In this document: one piece after another, positions 15,408-23,000 of the stretch
How positions within the stretch are numbered: position 1 is the stretch's first letter
How the letters are laid out: each line of letters starts with the position of its first letter
DNA from: Chloroflexota bacterium
GTDB lineage: Bacteria > Chloroflexota > Limnocylindria > QHBO01
Assembly: GCA_003243965.1 (NCBI GenBank)
Contig: QHBO01000016.1
Location: 71,076-135,075, forward strand
Direction of reading: 5' to 3'
DNA length: 64,000 bases
Translations under genes and position numbers: made by a program
The notes under the pieces: generated by a model
Told to the model about the DNA's origin: nothing
Databases searched by the model: none
What the model saw: the letters and a program-made list of their open reading frames with translations, nothing else

Positions 15408-15788
15408 CTAGCAGGGGTTGAAGGAGTAGCAGAAGCTGGAGCAGGGACTCAAGCAGAAGTAAGAGTCGTAGTCGGTGCAGTAATTATGGCAGCGGTGCGT
15501 TGACTTCCCTGACCCGCATACATTGCATCCGCCAATGTAGTAGCAGTACCACCAGCAGGCATCGGGAGTGGCCGGCTTTCCGTTCGCGCCCAGGATCGGA
15601 GGTGCCTGTTTCTGCGTTAGCGAGATGGTCGCTGCCGCAGTTTGGCGTTGCAGGTCGCGGGCTCGTGTGATCCCAGGTGCAAGGAGTGAGGCCGCGACTC
15701 CTGCCGTTCCGATCGCCAGACGCCGCAGAAAACGGCGCCGGTCGAGCTGCCCCTCGACGTGCTCTGCTAACGCCGACAGTCGTTCCAT
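15408..15788 (-). CDS. TAT-exported ten-cysteine peptide (MauA-like pattern)
   Basis: This 126-residue precursor has a twin-arginine signal: DRRRFLRRL at residues 16-24, then a hydrophobic stretch AIGTAGVAASLLAPG and likely cleavage near ITRA (43). After a 35-residue linker comes a cysteine-dense end with Cys at 78, 82, 88, 91, 100, 104, 112, 116, 120 and 126. The block ACWWYCYYIGGCNVCGSG recalls the start of the disulfide-knotted domain of MauA, the methylamine dehydrogenase light chain (also TAT-exported and needing MauD/MauE), but the widely spaced Trp pair that makes the TTQ cofactor is not present. Start 15788 has a purine-rich site GGAAGGGGG upstream and a TATACT (15826-15831). It heads the operon with the FtsX permease, MauE/MauD-like proteins, PadR and ATPase. 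Function unknown: secreted bioactive peptide or redox carrier are both possible. Confidence 0.78.
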   Translation of the reverse strand: MERLSALAEHVEGQLDRRRFLRRLAIGTAGVAASLLAPGITRARDLQRQTAAATISLTQKQAPPILGANGKPATPDACWWYCYYIGGCNVCGSGKSTHRCHNYCTDYDSYFCLSPCSSFCYSFNPC

Positions 15789-15825
15789 GCTCCCGCCCCC
15801 TTCCGCAGTGATTAGTCTGCACATG

Positions 15826-15854
15826 AGTATATGCTGACCGTCAAGCGCCAAATC
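15826..15854 (-). promoter_or_regulatory. Promoter of the Cys-rich peptide operon
   Basis: On the minus strand TATACT (15831-15826) lies 37 bases upstream of the ATG; a weak GATTTG (15854-15849) is 17 bases further up, and TTGACG overlaps between them. The leader of about 30 bases carries the purine-rich ribosome site, unlike the leaderless genes elsewhere in the window. Confidence 0.4.
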
Positions 15855-15940
15855 GTGACGCCTGAGCTCACGCGAGCGCCGGGTTTATCGGGATGGCGCT
15901 CTGGAAACTCTCTGGGCTCTGGATGCCATCCTGATGTGAT

Positions 15941-16130
15941 CCTCGAATACAGGCCGACCATGTCGCACGCCTCCATGATGGCCTTGGTCAGGGCCATATC
16001 CAGATTGGTGGGGGCCATGCTGCCCGACGGGTAGTTGTGGACCACCACGAACCGAGCGGTCCCGGACAGCAACACCGCCGATGGCACAGCTGGGCTGCTG
16101 ACCTCGACCACACAAGCGCTGGTCCTCGGT
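15941..16130 (-). pseudogene. RadC/JAB-domain fragment
   Basis: A minus-strand fragment of about 60 residues reads TARFVVVHNYPSGSMAPTNL followed by TKAIMEACDMVGL. RadC-like proteins have HNHPSG and the same following helix; here the second His is Tyr. No intact N- or C-terminal parts are present. RadC genes are common passengers of mobile elements, so this fits a decayed island. Confidence 0.6.
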
Positions 16131-16702
16131 GGCCAGGCTCGAAGCCATGAGGCTGCAGTGGTGCGTGGGGTCGAGCCATCTTCGGGGGCTGCTCGGCTCG
16201 TCGCGCTACAATCCCCGACACGAGTCGCCCGAGCGTGGGACCTGATTCCTTCAGTTTATGCGCTGTGGCCCATCCCGCGCCTCCGCTAGCGCGCCAGATC
16301 TCCCATTTGGCGCTTGTGGTGACGTGGCTGGTAGCTGGGCAATACAGCGGGCCTTGCCTGTTTACGTTATGGACACGCTGGGATTCGGCGAACAGTCGAT
16401 AACCTCCCCCAGCTCAGCGCCGAGCGACCGCCATGAAGTGAGTGGCAGAGCGCATTGGCGGCAGTGTGCCTTTCTTCGGCAAGCGTCACGTCCCGATCAG
16501 GCATCGGCCCCCGCCGGCTCGTAATGCGCCCAGCGGCGCTCGCCAACAACCTGGACGAGATCGCGACCCGCCTCAAGGGTGCGCAGGATATTGGTCGCCT
16601 CGCCTAGCGGAACCCATGCTGAGGCCAGCCACTCGGTCAGCATGTGGCCGGCATCAGCGATGCCTCCGAAATATCGTGTCCGCCGATGCGCACAACGCCG
16701 AA
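16131..16702. other. Decayed stretch without a supportable gene
   Basis: No intact gene is visible. A minus-strand frame at 16497-16724 (75 codons, TEWLASAWVPLGEATNILRT) could be the tail of a former gene, but no family is recognisable and it overlaps the vapB promoter. The stretch lies between a RadC remnant and a toxin-antitoxin module and looks like accumulated relics. Confidence 0.4.
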
Positions 16703-16716
16703 TGATGCTAGCATCA
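16703..16716. promoter_or_regulatory. Palindromic operator/promoter of the VapBC module
   Basis: TGATGCTAGCATCA is a perfect 14-bp palindrome. It contains the -10 box TAGCAT (16709-16714), 8 bases before the vapB ATG, and is followed by another half-site GCATCATG at 16718-16725. Binding by the VapBC complex would block RNA polymerase directly. Confidence 0.65.
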
Positions 16717-16722
16717 CGCATC

Positions 16723-16956
16723 ATGACTCAGCTACGCCGCACGACCGTCAGCGCCCCGCCGGGTGCCATCCGCACCCTCGAAGCGGAGGCGGAGCGCCGG
16801 AACGTGCCCCTCGCAAGTCTCCTGCGTGAAGCCGTGGAGGACAAGGCGCAGGCGCTCCGCACAGCGCGCCGGCCGCGGCTCGGCGTCGCGCGCTCCACCG
16901 ACGGGCGGAGCGCCGCCGATGTGGCCGCCGAGCCCATCGCCGAAGAACCCCGCTGA
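16723..16956 (+). CDS. vapB: VapB-like antitoxin
   Basis: This 77-residue protein starts MTQLRRTTVSAPPGAIRTLE and continues AEAERRNVPLASLLREAVED, the ribbon-helix-helix pattern of antitoxins that bind operator DNA as dimers. The C-terminal tail is disordered and would wrap the toxin. It precedes a PIN-domain gene by 2 bases, the usual antitoxin-toxin order. The ATG is set by the overlapping operator/-10 box. The short spacing after TAGCAT again implies a leaderless message. Confidence 0.82.
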   Translation: MTQLRRTTVSAPPGAIRTLEAEAERRNVPLASLLREAVEDKAQALRTARRPRLGVARSTDGRSAADVAAEPIAEEPR

Positions 16957-16958
16957 CG

Positions 16959-17372
16959 GTGGCGCTGGTCTGCGACACGGGGCCGCTGCTTGCGGCGCTC
17001 GATGCCGCCGATCCCGATCACGAGCGCTGCGCTGGATTGCTGACCGCGGGGGACGAGGATCTGGTCGTCCCGGCCCTCGTCCTCGCCGAGCTCGACTACT
17101 GGTGTTCCCGGCGCCTGGGGCCCGACGCCTGGCTCATCTTCCTCGACGATCTGCTGGCAGGGGTCTACCGGGTCGAGCCGCCGACCGGCGCCGATCTCGC
17201 CCGCTGTCGCGAGCTGCAGGCTCGCTACGCCGACCTGAAGCTCGGGCTCGTCGACGCGAGTGTCGTGGCACTCGTCGAGCGTCTGAGCGAGCCAAAGGTG
17301 GCTACCCTCGACCAGCGCCACTTCCGGGCCGTGCGGCCGGCGCATATCGAGGCTCTGGAACTCCTGCCGTGA
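16959..17372 (+). CDS. vapC: VapC-like PIN-domain ribonuclease toxin
   Basis: This 137-residue PIN-domain protein has the acidic active-site residues of the family: Asp6 in VCDTGPL, Glu44 in VLAELDYW, Asp99 in LGLVDASV and Asp117 in TLDQRHF. VapC toxins cut tRNA or rRNA with Mg when freed from the antitoxin. The GTG start lies 2 bases after the vapB stop. The module sits at the edge of the accessory block beside an integrase remnant and tRNA-Gln, where it may have stabilised the element. Confidence 0.88.
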   Translation: MALVCDTGPLLAALDAADPDHERCAGLLTAGDEDLVVPALVLAELDYWCSRRLGPDAWLIFLDDLLAGVYRVEPPTGADLARCRELQARYADLKLGLVDASVVALVERLSEPKVATLDQRHFRAVRPAHIEALELLP

Positions 17373-17384
17373 ATGGGTCCGCGG

Positions 17385-17585
17385 CAGCCCTGGGGAATCT
17401 CGGAAGGCGCGAGGTGCAGCGTCTGGGCCGCGCTCGCGCAGGTAGCGCACCAGCGCCTGGCGCGCCGTCGAGCCGACCGGCACGATGCGCTCGCGCGAGC
17501 CCTTGCCCGTGACCTTGACGCTGCCGTCGGGCCGCAGGTCGGCGAGGCGCAGGCCCGCCAGCTCCGACAGCCGCAGGCCGGTAAT
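17385..17585 (-). pseudogene. Tyrosine recombinase remnant, right
   Basis: The minus strand reads TGLRLSELAGLRLADLRPDG, then VKVTGKGSRERIVPVGSTAR and QALVRYLRERGPD, the same Arg-I region as the remnant at 9945-10304 and in the same orientation. It begins abruptly beside the hairpin at 17583-17603 and tRNA-Gln and has no catalytic C-terminus. The two remnants bracket about 7.4 kb, including the Cys-rich-peptide operon. Confidence 0.8.
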
Positions 17586-17603
17586 CCCACAGGTTGTGGG
17601 ATT
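17583..17603. terminator. Hairpin directly after tRNA-Gln
   Basis: AATCCCACA (17583-17591) and TGTGGGATT (17595-17603) form a perfect 9-bp stem with a 3-base loop, starting at the CCA end of the tRNA on the minus strand. It may be a terminator or processing signal (no U-run) or a trace of the recombination site. Confidence 0.4.
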
Positions 17604-17677
17604 GGCTGGGGCGGAAGGATTCGAACCTTCGATCTCCTGATCCAGAGTCAGGCGCCTTACCGCTTGGCCACACCCCA
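17603..17677 (-). tRNA. trnQ: tRNA-Gln (anticodon CTG)
   Basis: A 75-nt cloverleaf with encoded CCA. The acceptor arms TGGGGTG/CGCCCCA pair along their length. The anticodon arm is CCTGA-CTCTGGA-TCAGG, giving anticodon CTG for codon CAG. The T-arm contains GGTTCGAATCC. The 3' end faces the accessory block and abuts a recombinase remnant, the usual geometry of an integration site in a tRNA gene. Confidence 0.95.
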
Positions 17678-17946
17678 GCGTCGCGCGCCGTCCCGGCGCG
17701 TCCTGGTTCGGTGGCGACAGGCCCCAGGCGGCAGCGGTTCGCCCGACGGCACCGAAGGCCCGAATCTTAGCATCGCCTCGCGGCAATCGGCCCTGCCGCG
17801 CCTCCCGGCGGCCAGCCGGCCGACTCCATCGGTACGGGGTCGGGTAGGCCGGACGGCCGTCTTCGCGCGGCGCCCATGGATCGGTACCGTGCGGCCCACG
17901 ACGCGGCACCGCCCTGAGCCGCCCCGACCAGGAGCCAACGACACCG

Positions 17947-18309
17947 ATGCAGAACGGCGAGCACCCCCACACCTGGCGCCGCTACGGACACGGCGGCCCA
18001 CCCGAGCCGTGGGAGCGCGGGGCACACCGCGACCTCGACCGCTTATCGACGTCCTACTACGTGAACATCCTCGAGATGCACCGTCGGATCCTCGCGCAGG
18101 GACCATCGCGCGAGGTGTGCCGAGAGATCGACGAGCTGTTCACGACCGCCAGCCGGCACAAGCACGAGATCGATTACACGCTGCGCCACTGGGCCACTCC
18201 GGTCGAGCGCGCGCGGGTGGAGGACAGGCTCGGCTCGCTGATGCGCATCAGCCAGCGGCTGCATCGGCTGCTCGGCGCCCCCGACCCGGAGCTCAAGCCG
18301 GCGGCCTGA
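17947..18309 (+). CDS. Conserved-looking hypothetical protein
   Basis: This 120-residue protein is hydrophilic and mostly helical, beginning MQNGEHPHTWRRYGHGG and containing YYVNILEMHRRILAQG and HKHEIDYTLRHWATP. It has no signal peptide or membrane helix and is rich in His and Arg. No family recognised. The ATG is part of an ACCGATG word. It stands alone between tRNA-Gln and the dehydratase gene, and marks the return of the over-represented heptamer after the accessory block. Confidence 0.6.
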   Translation: MQNGEHPHTWRRYGHGGPPEPWERGAHRDLDRLSTSYYVNILEMHRRILAQGPSREVCREIDELFTTASRHKHEIDYTLRHWATPVERARVEDRLGSLMRISQRLHRLLGAPDPELKPAA

Positions 18310-18381
18310 ACCGCCCGGGATCGCCCCGCCTCCGCCGGGACCGATCGAGCGACGACCCTCAGACGACCGGGACGACCCTCG

Positions 18382-18387
18382 TAGACT
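18382..18387 (+). promoter_or_regulatory. -10 box of the dehydratase gene, leaderless
   Basis: TAGACT ends 6 bases before the ATG at 18394. Confidence 0.5.
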
Positions 18388-18393
18388 CGTGGC

Positions 18394-19371
18394 ATGCCGC
18401 GTTTCCCGGTGCTGGCCGATGTCCTCGCCGCACGGCGGCGCCTGGCGGGCATCGCCCTCGACACGCCGCTCGAGCCGTCGCGTGAGCTCGCCGAGGAGAG
18501 CGGCGCGGCCGAGGTGCGGCTCAAGCTCGAGAGCCTCCAGCCGACCGGCTCGTTCAAGACGCGGGGAGCGCACAACAAGGTGGCCATCATCGCCGCCGAG
18601 CGGCCGGATGCGGAGCTGGTGACGGCGAGCAGCGGCAACCACGGGATCGCCGTCGCGGCCGCGGCGCGTCGCCACCAGCTGCGGGTCACGATCCTGGTCG
18701 GCGCCAGCGTGTCGCCCGCCAAGCTCTCGATCCTGCGAGCGCTGGAGTCGGATCGGTGCACGGTCGAGATCTCCGGTCGCGACACGGACGACGCGGAAGC
18801 GGAGGCGCGCCGCCGCCATGAGCTGGGGGCGGCCGTCTACGTGCCGCCCTACAACGACGCGGATGTGATCGCCGGCCAGGCGACGGTGGCGGTCGAGATC
18901 CTGGAGCGCTGGCCGGAGTGCGACGCGATCGTCGTTCCGATCGGCGGTGGCGGGCTCATCTCCGGCATCGGTCTGTGGGCCAAGGCCATGAATCCCGAGC
19001 TGCGGCTGGTCGGCGTGCAGCCATCGGCCTCGCCACCGATGTACGCGTACCTCGAGTCCGGCTCCACCAGACCGATGCCCATCGCCCCCACCCTCGCGGA
19101 CGGGGTCGCCGGCAACGTCGACCGCGACAGCATCACCTGGAGGATGTGCCGGCGGCTGGTCGACGAGGTGGTGCTCGCCGGCGAGGAGGAGATCGCGGGC
19201 GCGATCCGATGGAGCATCGAGGTGCCGCACCTCCTGCTCGAGGGGAGCGCGGTGCTGGGCATCGCGGCGTTGCGCAAACGCACCACCGGGGTGGAGGGGA
19301 AGCGGGTGGTGGTGGTGGCCACGGGGCGCAACCTGGCCACCGAGACCCTGCGCTCGGTGCTGGAGGCATGA
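18394..19371 (+). CDS. Threonine/serine dehydratase-like PLP enzyme
   Basis: This 325-residue fold-type-II PLP enzyme carries the Schiff-base lysine in LQPTGSFKTRGAHNK (about residue 53), the substrate loop SSGNHG and the phosphate-binding glycine loop GGGGLISGI (about 186-194). This is the IlvA/serine racemase/EutB group, which removes water and ammonia from threonine or serine to give 2-oxo acids. It lacks the C-terminal regulatory domain of biosynthetic IlvA, so a catabolic dehydratase or racemase is as likely as an isoleucine-pathway enzyme. The start is fixed by the TAGACT box 6 bases upstream. Confidence 0.85.
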   Translation: MPRFPVLADVLAARRRLAGIALDTPLEPSRELAEESGAAEVRLKLESLQPTGSFKTRGAHNKVAIIAAERPDAELVTASSGNHGIAVAAAARRHQLRVTILVGASVSPAKLSILRALESDRCTVEISGRDTDDAEAEARRRHELGAAVYVPPYNDADVIAGQATVAVEILERWPECDAIVVPIGGGGLISGIGLWAKAMNPELRLVGVQPSASPPMYAYLESGSTRPMPIAPTLADGVAGNVDRDSITWRMCRRLVDEVVLAGEEEIAGAIRWSIEVPHLLLEGSAVLGIAALRKRTTGVEGKRVVVVATGRNLATETLRSVLEA

Positions 19372-19407
19372 GAACCGAACGCGCCATTGCGGTGTAGGAA
19401 CACGGAG

Positions 19408-19974
19408 ATGGGCAAATCGATCGCAGCCCGAGCCGCGATGACGCTTGCGGTGCTCGCGCTTGCCAGTTGCGGGGGCGTCCAGCCAACGCGAATCCCGACC
19501 ACCTCGGTCTCCGCATCCGCCTCATCCGCATCCCCGTCGCCGACCGGGCGACCGCTCGCCCTCGCCAGTGGCCAGCCCTGCCCAACCACCCAGCCGCGAT
19601 CTGTGGGACCGCCGGGGGTGGACGCGGGGAGCTTCTTCGGATGGGGCAGCTCCTACGGCAACGGCAAGCTCTGGGTCGGAGGACTATGGCCCCGCGGCGT
19701 GATTGCGGCCGGGCGCGACTTCGTGAACAGCGACGGCTCAATCGGTATGAAGTTCGGCTGGTGGCGCGCGACCGTCGGCCAGCTGGCAATCAGCGGTCGC
19801 CGGCTCGACGGGCCCTCTCCGCCAGCACGGGCAGACGTTCCGTCGGGGTATGGCCAGACCGGATTCCAGGCCAGCGGCGTCACGTTCCCAGTTGAGGGTT
19901 GCTGGGAGGTCACGGGGCGGGTCGGCGGCGTCACGCTGACCTTCGTGACGCTGGTGGTGAAGCAGGGGACCTGA
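19408..19974 (+). CDS. Lipoprotein, paralogue of the one at 5962-6489
   Basis: This 188-residue protein has a lipoprotein signal (AMTLAVLALASC, Cys at 21), a Ser/Pro-rich linker (residues 30-55), and a domain with SFFGWGSSYGNGKLWVGGLW, GMKFGWWR and VTFPVEGCWEVTGRVGG. The last block matches ITFPTTGCWKVEARGTTG of the minus-strand lipoprotein in the accessory block. The shared GCW core with flanking beta-type sequence suggests a common extracellular beta-sandwich, function unknown. The ATG has GGAG 3 bases upstream. Confidence 0.68.
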   Translation: MGKSIAARAAMTLAVLALASCGGVQPTRIPTTSVSASASSASPSPTGRPLALASGQPCPTTQPRSVGPPGVDAGSFFGWGSSYGNGKLWVGGLWPRGVIAAGRDFVNSDGSIGMKFGWWRATVGQLAISGRRLDGPSPPARADVPSGYGQTGFQASGVTFPVEGCWEVTGRVGGVTLTFVTLVVKQGT

Positions 19975-20013
19975 TGGTCAGACGCCGCGCATCGGGATCG
20001 GCTTCGCAGCCGG

Positions 20014-20019
20014 TATCCT
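20014..20019 (+). promoter_or_regulatory. -10 box of kgd
   Basis: TATCCT ends 9 bases before the ATG at 20029. Confidence 0.45.
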
Positions 20020-20028
20020 GTCAGCCTC

Positions 20029-23000
20029 ATGTCAGCGCACGAGCCGGCCGAGGAATCGCCGATCCAGCTCGCGCTCGAGAGCGTCAACGCCGGGTACGTC
20101 GCGCAGCTCTACGAGCAGTACCGCCGCGACCCGGGCTCCGTCGACCAGGAGTGGCGCTCGCTGTTCGAAAGTGGCGCCGCGGGGTTCAGTACGGCAGCCG
20201 CGTCCCGGCCGGGGCAGGCGGCGACGCCCGCCGCCCCGGCGCCGGCCGGGGCAGGCGCGCCGCCTGACTCCAACCCCACCAACGGAACCGGCGAGTCCGG
20301 CCGCAGCGGAGCGAGCACCACCACCCAGCCGGCCGTGGCGGTGAATCCAGTGGGCCAGCGCACCGGCGGCGCGACACCGCTCAGGGGCCCCGCGGCGCGA
20401 CTCGCGACCAACATGACCGCCAGCCTGGCCGTCCCGACCGCGACCTCGTTCCGCGACACCGACGTCAGCGTGCTGGAGGCGCGCCGACGAGAGCTGAACA
20501 CGCAGCTCGACCCGCGCAAGGTCTCGTTTACGCACCTCGTCGGTTTCGCGATCGTGCAGGCAGCGGGAACGCATCCGGAGATGACCCACTTCTTCCGCGA
20601 GACCGACGGCGTGGCCCACCGCGTCGATCCCGGGGCGGTGAACCTGGGCCTGGCCGTGGATGTCGAGCGCGGGGGCGGCCACTTCCTGGTGGTGCCGGTC
20701 ATCAGGGGCGCGGAAGCGATGGATTTCGCGGCCTTCCACGCACGGTACGAGGAGCTGGTCGAGAAGGCTCGTGCCAACCACCTCTCACCCGATGACTTCA
20801 CCGGCGCCACCATCACGCTCACCAATCCCGGCACGCTGGGAACCACCGCCAGCGTCCCGCGCCTGATGCCAAACCAGGGCACCATCGTGGCCACCGGCTC
20901 GATCCGCTCCGTCGGCGAGCAGCGGATCATGACCCTCACCAGCACGTACGACCACCGCATCATCCAGGGCGCGGAGTCGGGCGCCTTCCTGCGCGCCATC
21001 GACGCACTGCTGCGGGGCGACGACGATTTCTTCGCCCGGGTCTTCGCGGCCGTGGGCGCGACGATCGAGGAGCGCTCCGAGCGCGGAACCGCATCGCGCG
21101 GAACCGCGTCGCGCGGAGCTGCGCCGGCACCGGCGGCTGCGACACCGGCGCCGCCGGCACGCGCGGCGGCTGCGGAGGAGGCGACCGACGCCATCGGTCC
21201 GGGCGACCTGGAGGCCGTCGCCGCCGGCATGGCGCTGGTCAAGGCATACCGCAACTTTGGGCACATGGCCGCGCACCTGGATCCACTCGGCTCCGAGCCG
21301 CCCGGCGACCCCTCACTCGACCCGGGGCCGCTGGGGCTGGACGAGGCGCGAATGGCTCGCATCCCCGCTCGGCTGATGCGGATCTACGTCCCCGGCGAGA
21401 CATTGGCCGAGGCACTCCCGCACCTGCGCGCCACCTACTGCGGCTCGATCGCGTACGAGGTCGAGCACATCGGCAGCCACCAGGAGCGCGTCTGGCTGCG
21501 GCACGTCATCGAATCGGGCGAGCATCGGCGGCCGATGACCGCCAACGATCAGCGCGACCTGCTGGCCCGACTCACCCGCGTCGAGGGCCTGGAGCGTTTC
21601 CTCCACAAGGCGTACCTGGGGCAGAAGCGATTCAGCATCGAGGGGCTCGACGCCATGGTGCCGATGATCGACCTGATCGCTCGTCGCGCGGCGGTGATCG
21701 GTACCGGCAACATCGTGATCGGGATGGCGCACCGCGGGCGGCTCAACGTGATGGCCCACGTGGTGGGCGTGAGCTACGAGGCGATCCTCTCCGAATTCGA
21801 GGCGGGGCGCGGCGAGACCGAGCTGCCGGAGCCACGCGCGGCGGTCGACGACGTGAAGTACCACCTCGGTGCCGAGGCGGAGCGGGAGCTGGAGGGTCGG
21901 CGGCTGACGGTCAGCCTGTCGCCGAACCCGAGCCACCTGGAGGCGGTCGATCCGGTGGTCGAGGGACGGGCGCGCGCCGAGCAGACGGACCGATCGCGGG
22001 TCGAGGCCGCCATCGACCACTCCCGGACGCTCCCGCTGCTGATTCACGGCGACGCCGCGTTTGCCGCCCAGGGCGTGGTGGCCGAGACGTTCAACCTGGC
22101 GCGGCTCCCCGGTTACGCGACCGGGGGGACGCTGCACATCATCGCCAACAACCAGATCGGCTTCACCACCGGGCCGCGCGAGGGACGCTCGACCGATTAC
22201 TCCTCCGACCTGGCCAAGGGCTTCGACGCGCCGATCATCCACGTCAACGCCGATGACCCCGAGGCCTGCCTGGCGGCCGCCCGGCTGGCGATGATGTACA
22301 AGGAGCGCTTCTCGAACGACGTGGTGATCGACCTCGTCGGCTATCGGCGCTACGGCCACAACGAGGCCGATGAGCCGGCCTACACCCAGCCGCTCGAGTA
22401 CGAGAAGATCACCCATCACGCCAGCGTCCGCGAGCTTTACCTCCAGCGCCTCGTGGCGGCGGGCATCGTGGACCAGGCGACCGGGGAGGCGGATGCCAAG
22501 GCGCTGACCAGGGAGCTCTCCGGGCGCCAGGCGGAGCTCCGACGGGCCAAGGAGGGGCGGGGCGCGGAGAGCCAGCCGGAGCTGGACCGCGGCGCGGACG
22601 GCATCGCTCGAGAGGGAGTCGCGGAACCGGTCACATCGGTCGATGCGGAGTCCCTGCGGCGGCTCAACGCCGAGCTGAACCGATGGCCAGACGGGTTCAC
22701 CGTCAGCACCAAGCTCGCCCGCCAGCTCGAGCGGCGTAGCGCCGCGCTGGACGCTGACGAAGGGCACCTCGAGTGGGCGCAGGCGGAGAGCCTGGCGTTC
22801 GCGTCGCTCCTGTGCGAAGGCACACCGGTGCGCCTCACCGGCCAGGACACGGTGCGCGGCACCTTCAGCCAACGCCACCAGACGATCTTCGACGCACGGA
22901 CCGGCGAGGCGTACACCCCGATCCGGCACGTGTCAGGCGCGGCCGCGGCATTCGAGCTGCACAACTCGCCCCTCTCAGAGTACGCCTGCCTGGGGTTCGA

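Noticed and set aside
15408-15788. Calling the Cys-rich precursor a methylamine dehydrogenase light chain (mauA)
   Set aside because: The Trp pair in the mature part is adjacent (residues 79-80), not spaced as needed for TTQ, the length is short, and no heavy-chain or mauG gene is nearby. Only the Cys pattern and partners are similar.
10405-15788. Lactococcin-972-type bacteriocin export system
   Set aside because: Gene order partly resembles it, but the precursor has a TAT signal and ten Cys and the permease has no features of that family that I can identify.
16497-16724. 75-codon minus-strand frame between the RadC remnant and vapB
   Set aside because: No family pattern, overlaps the vapB promoter and operator; kept only as a possible relic in the stretch description.
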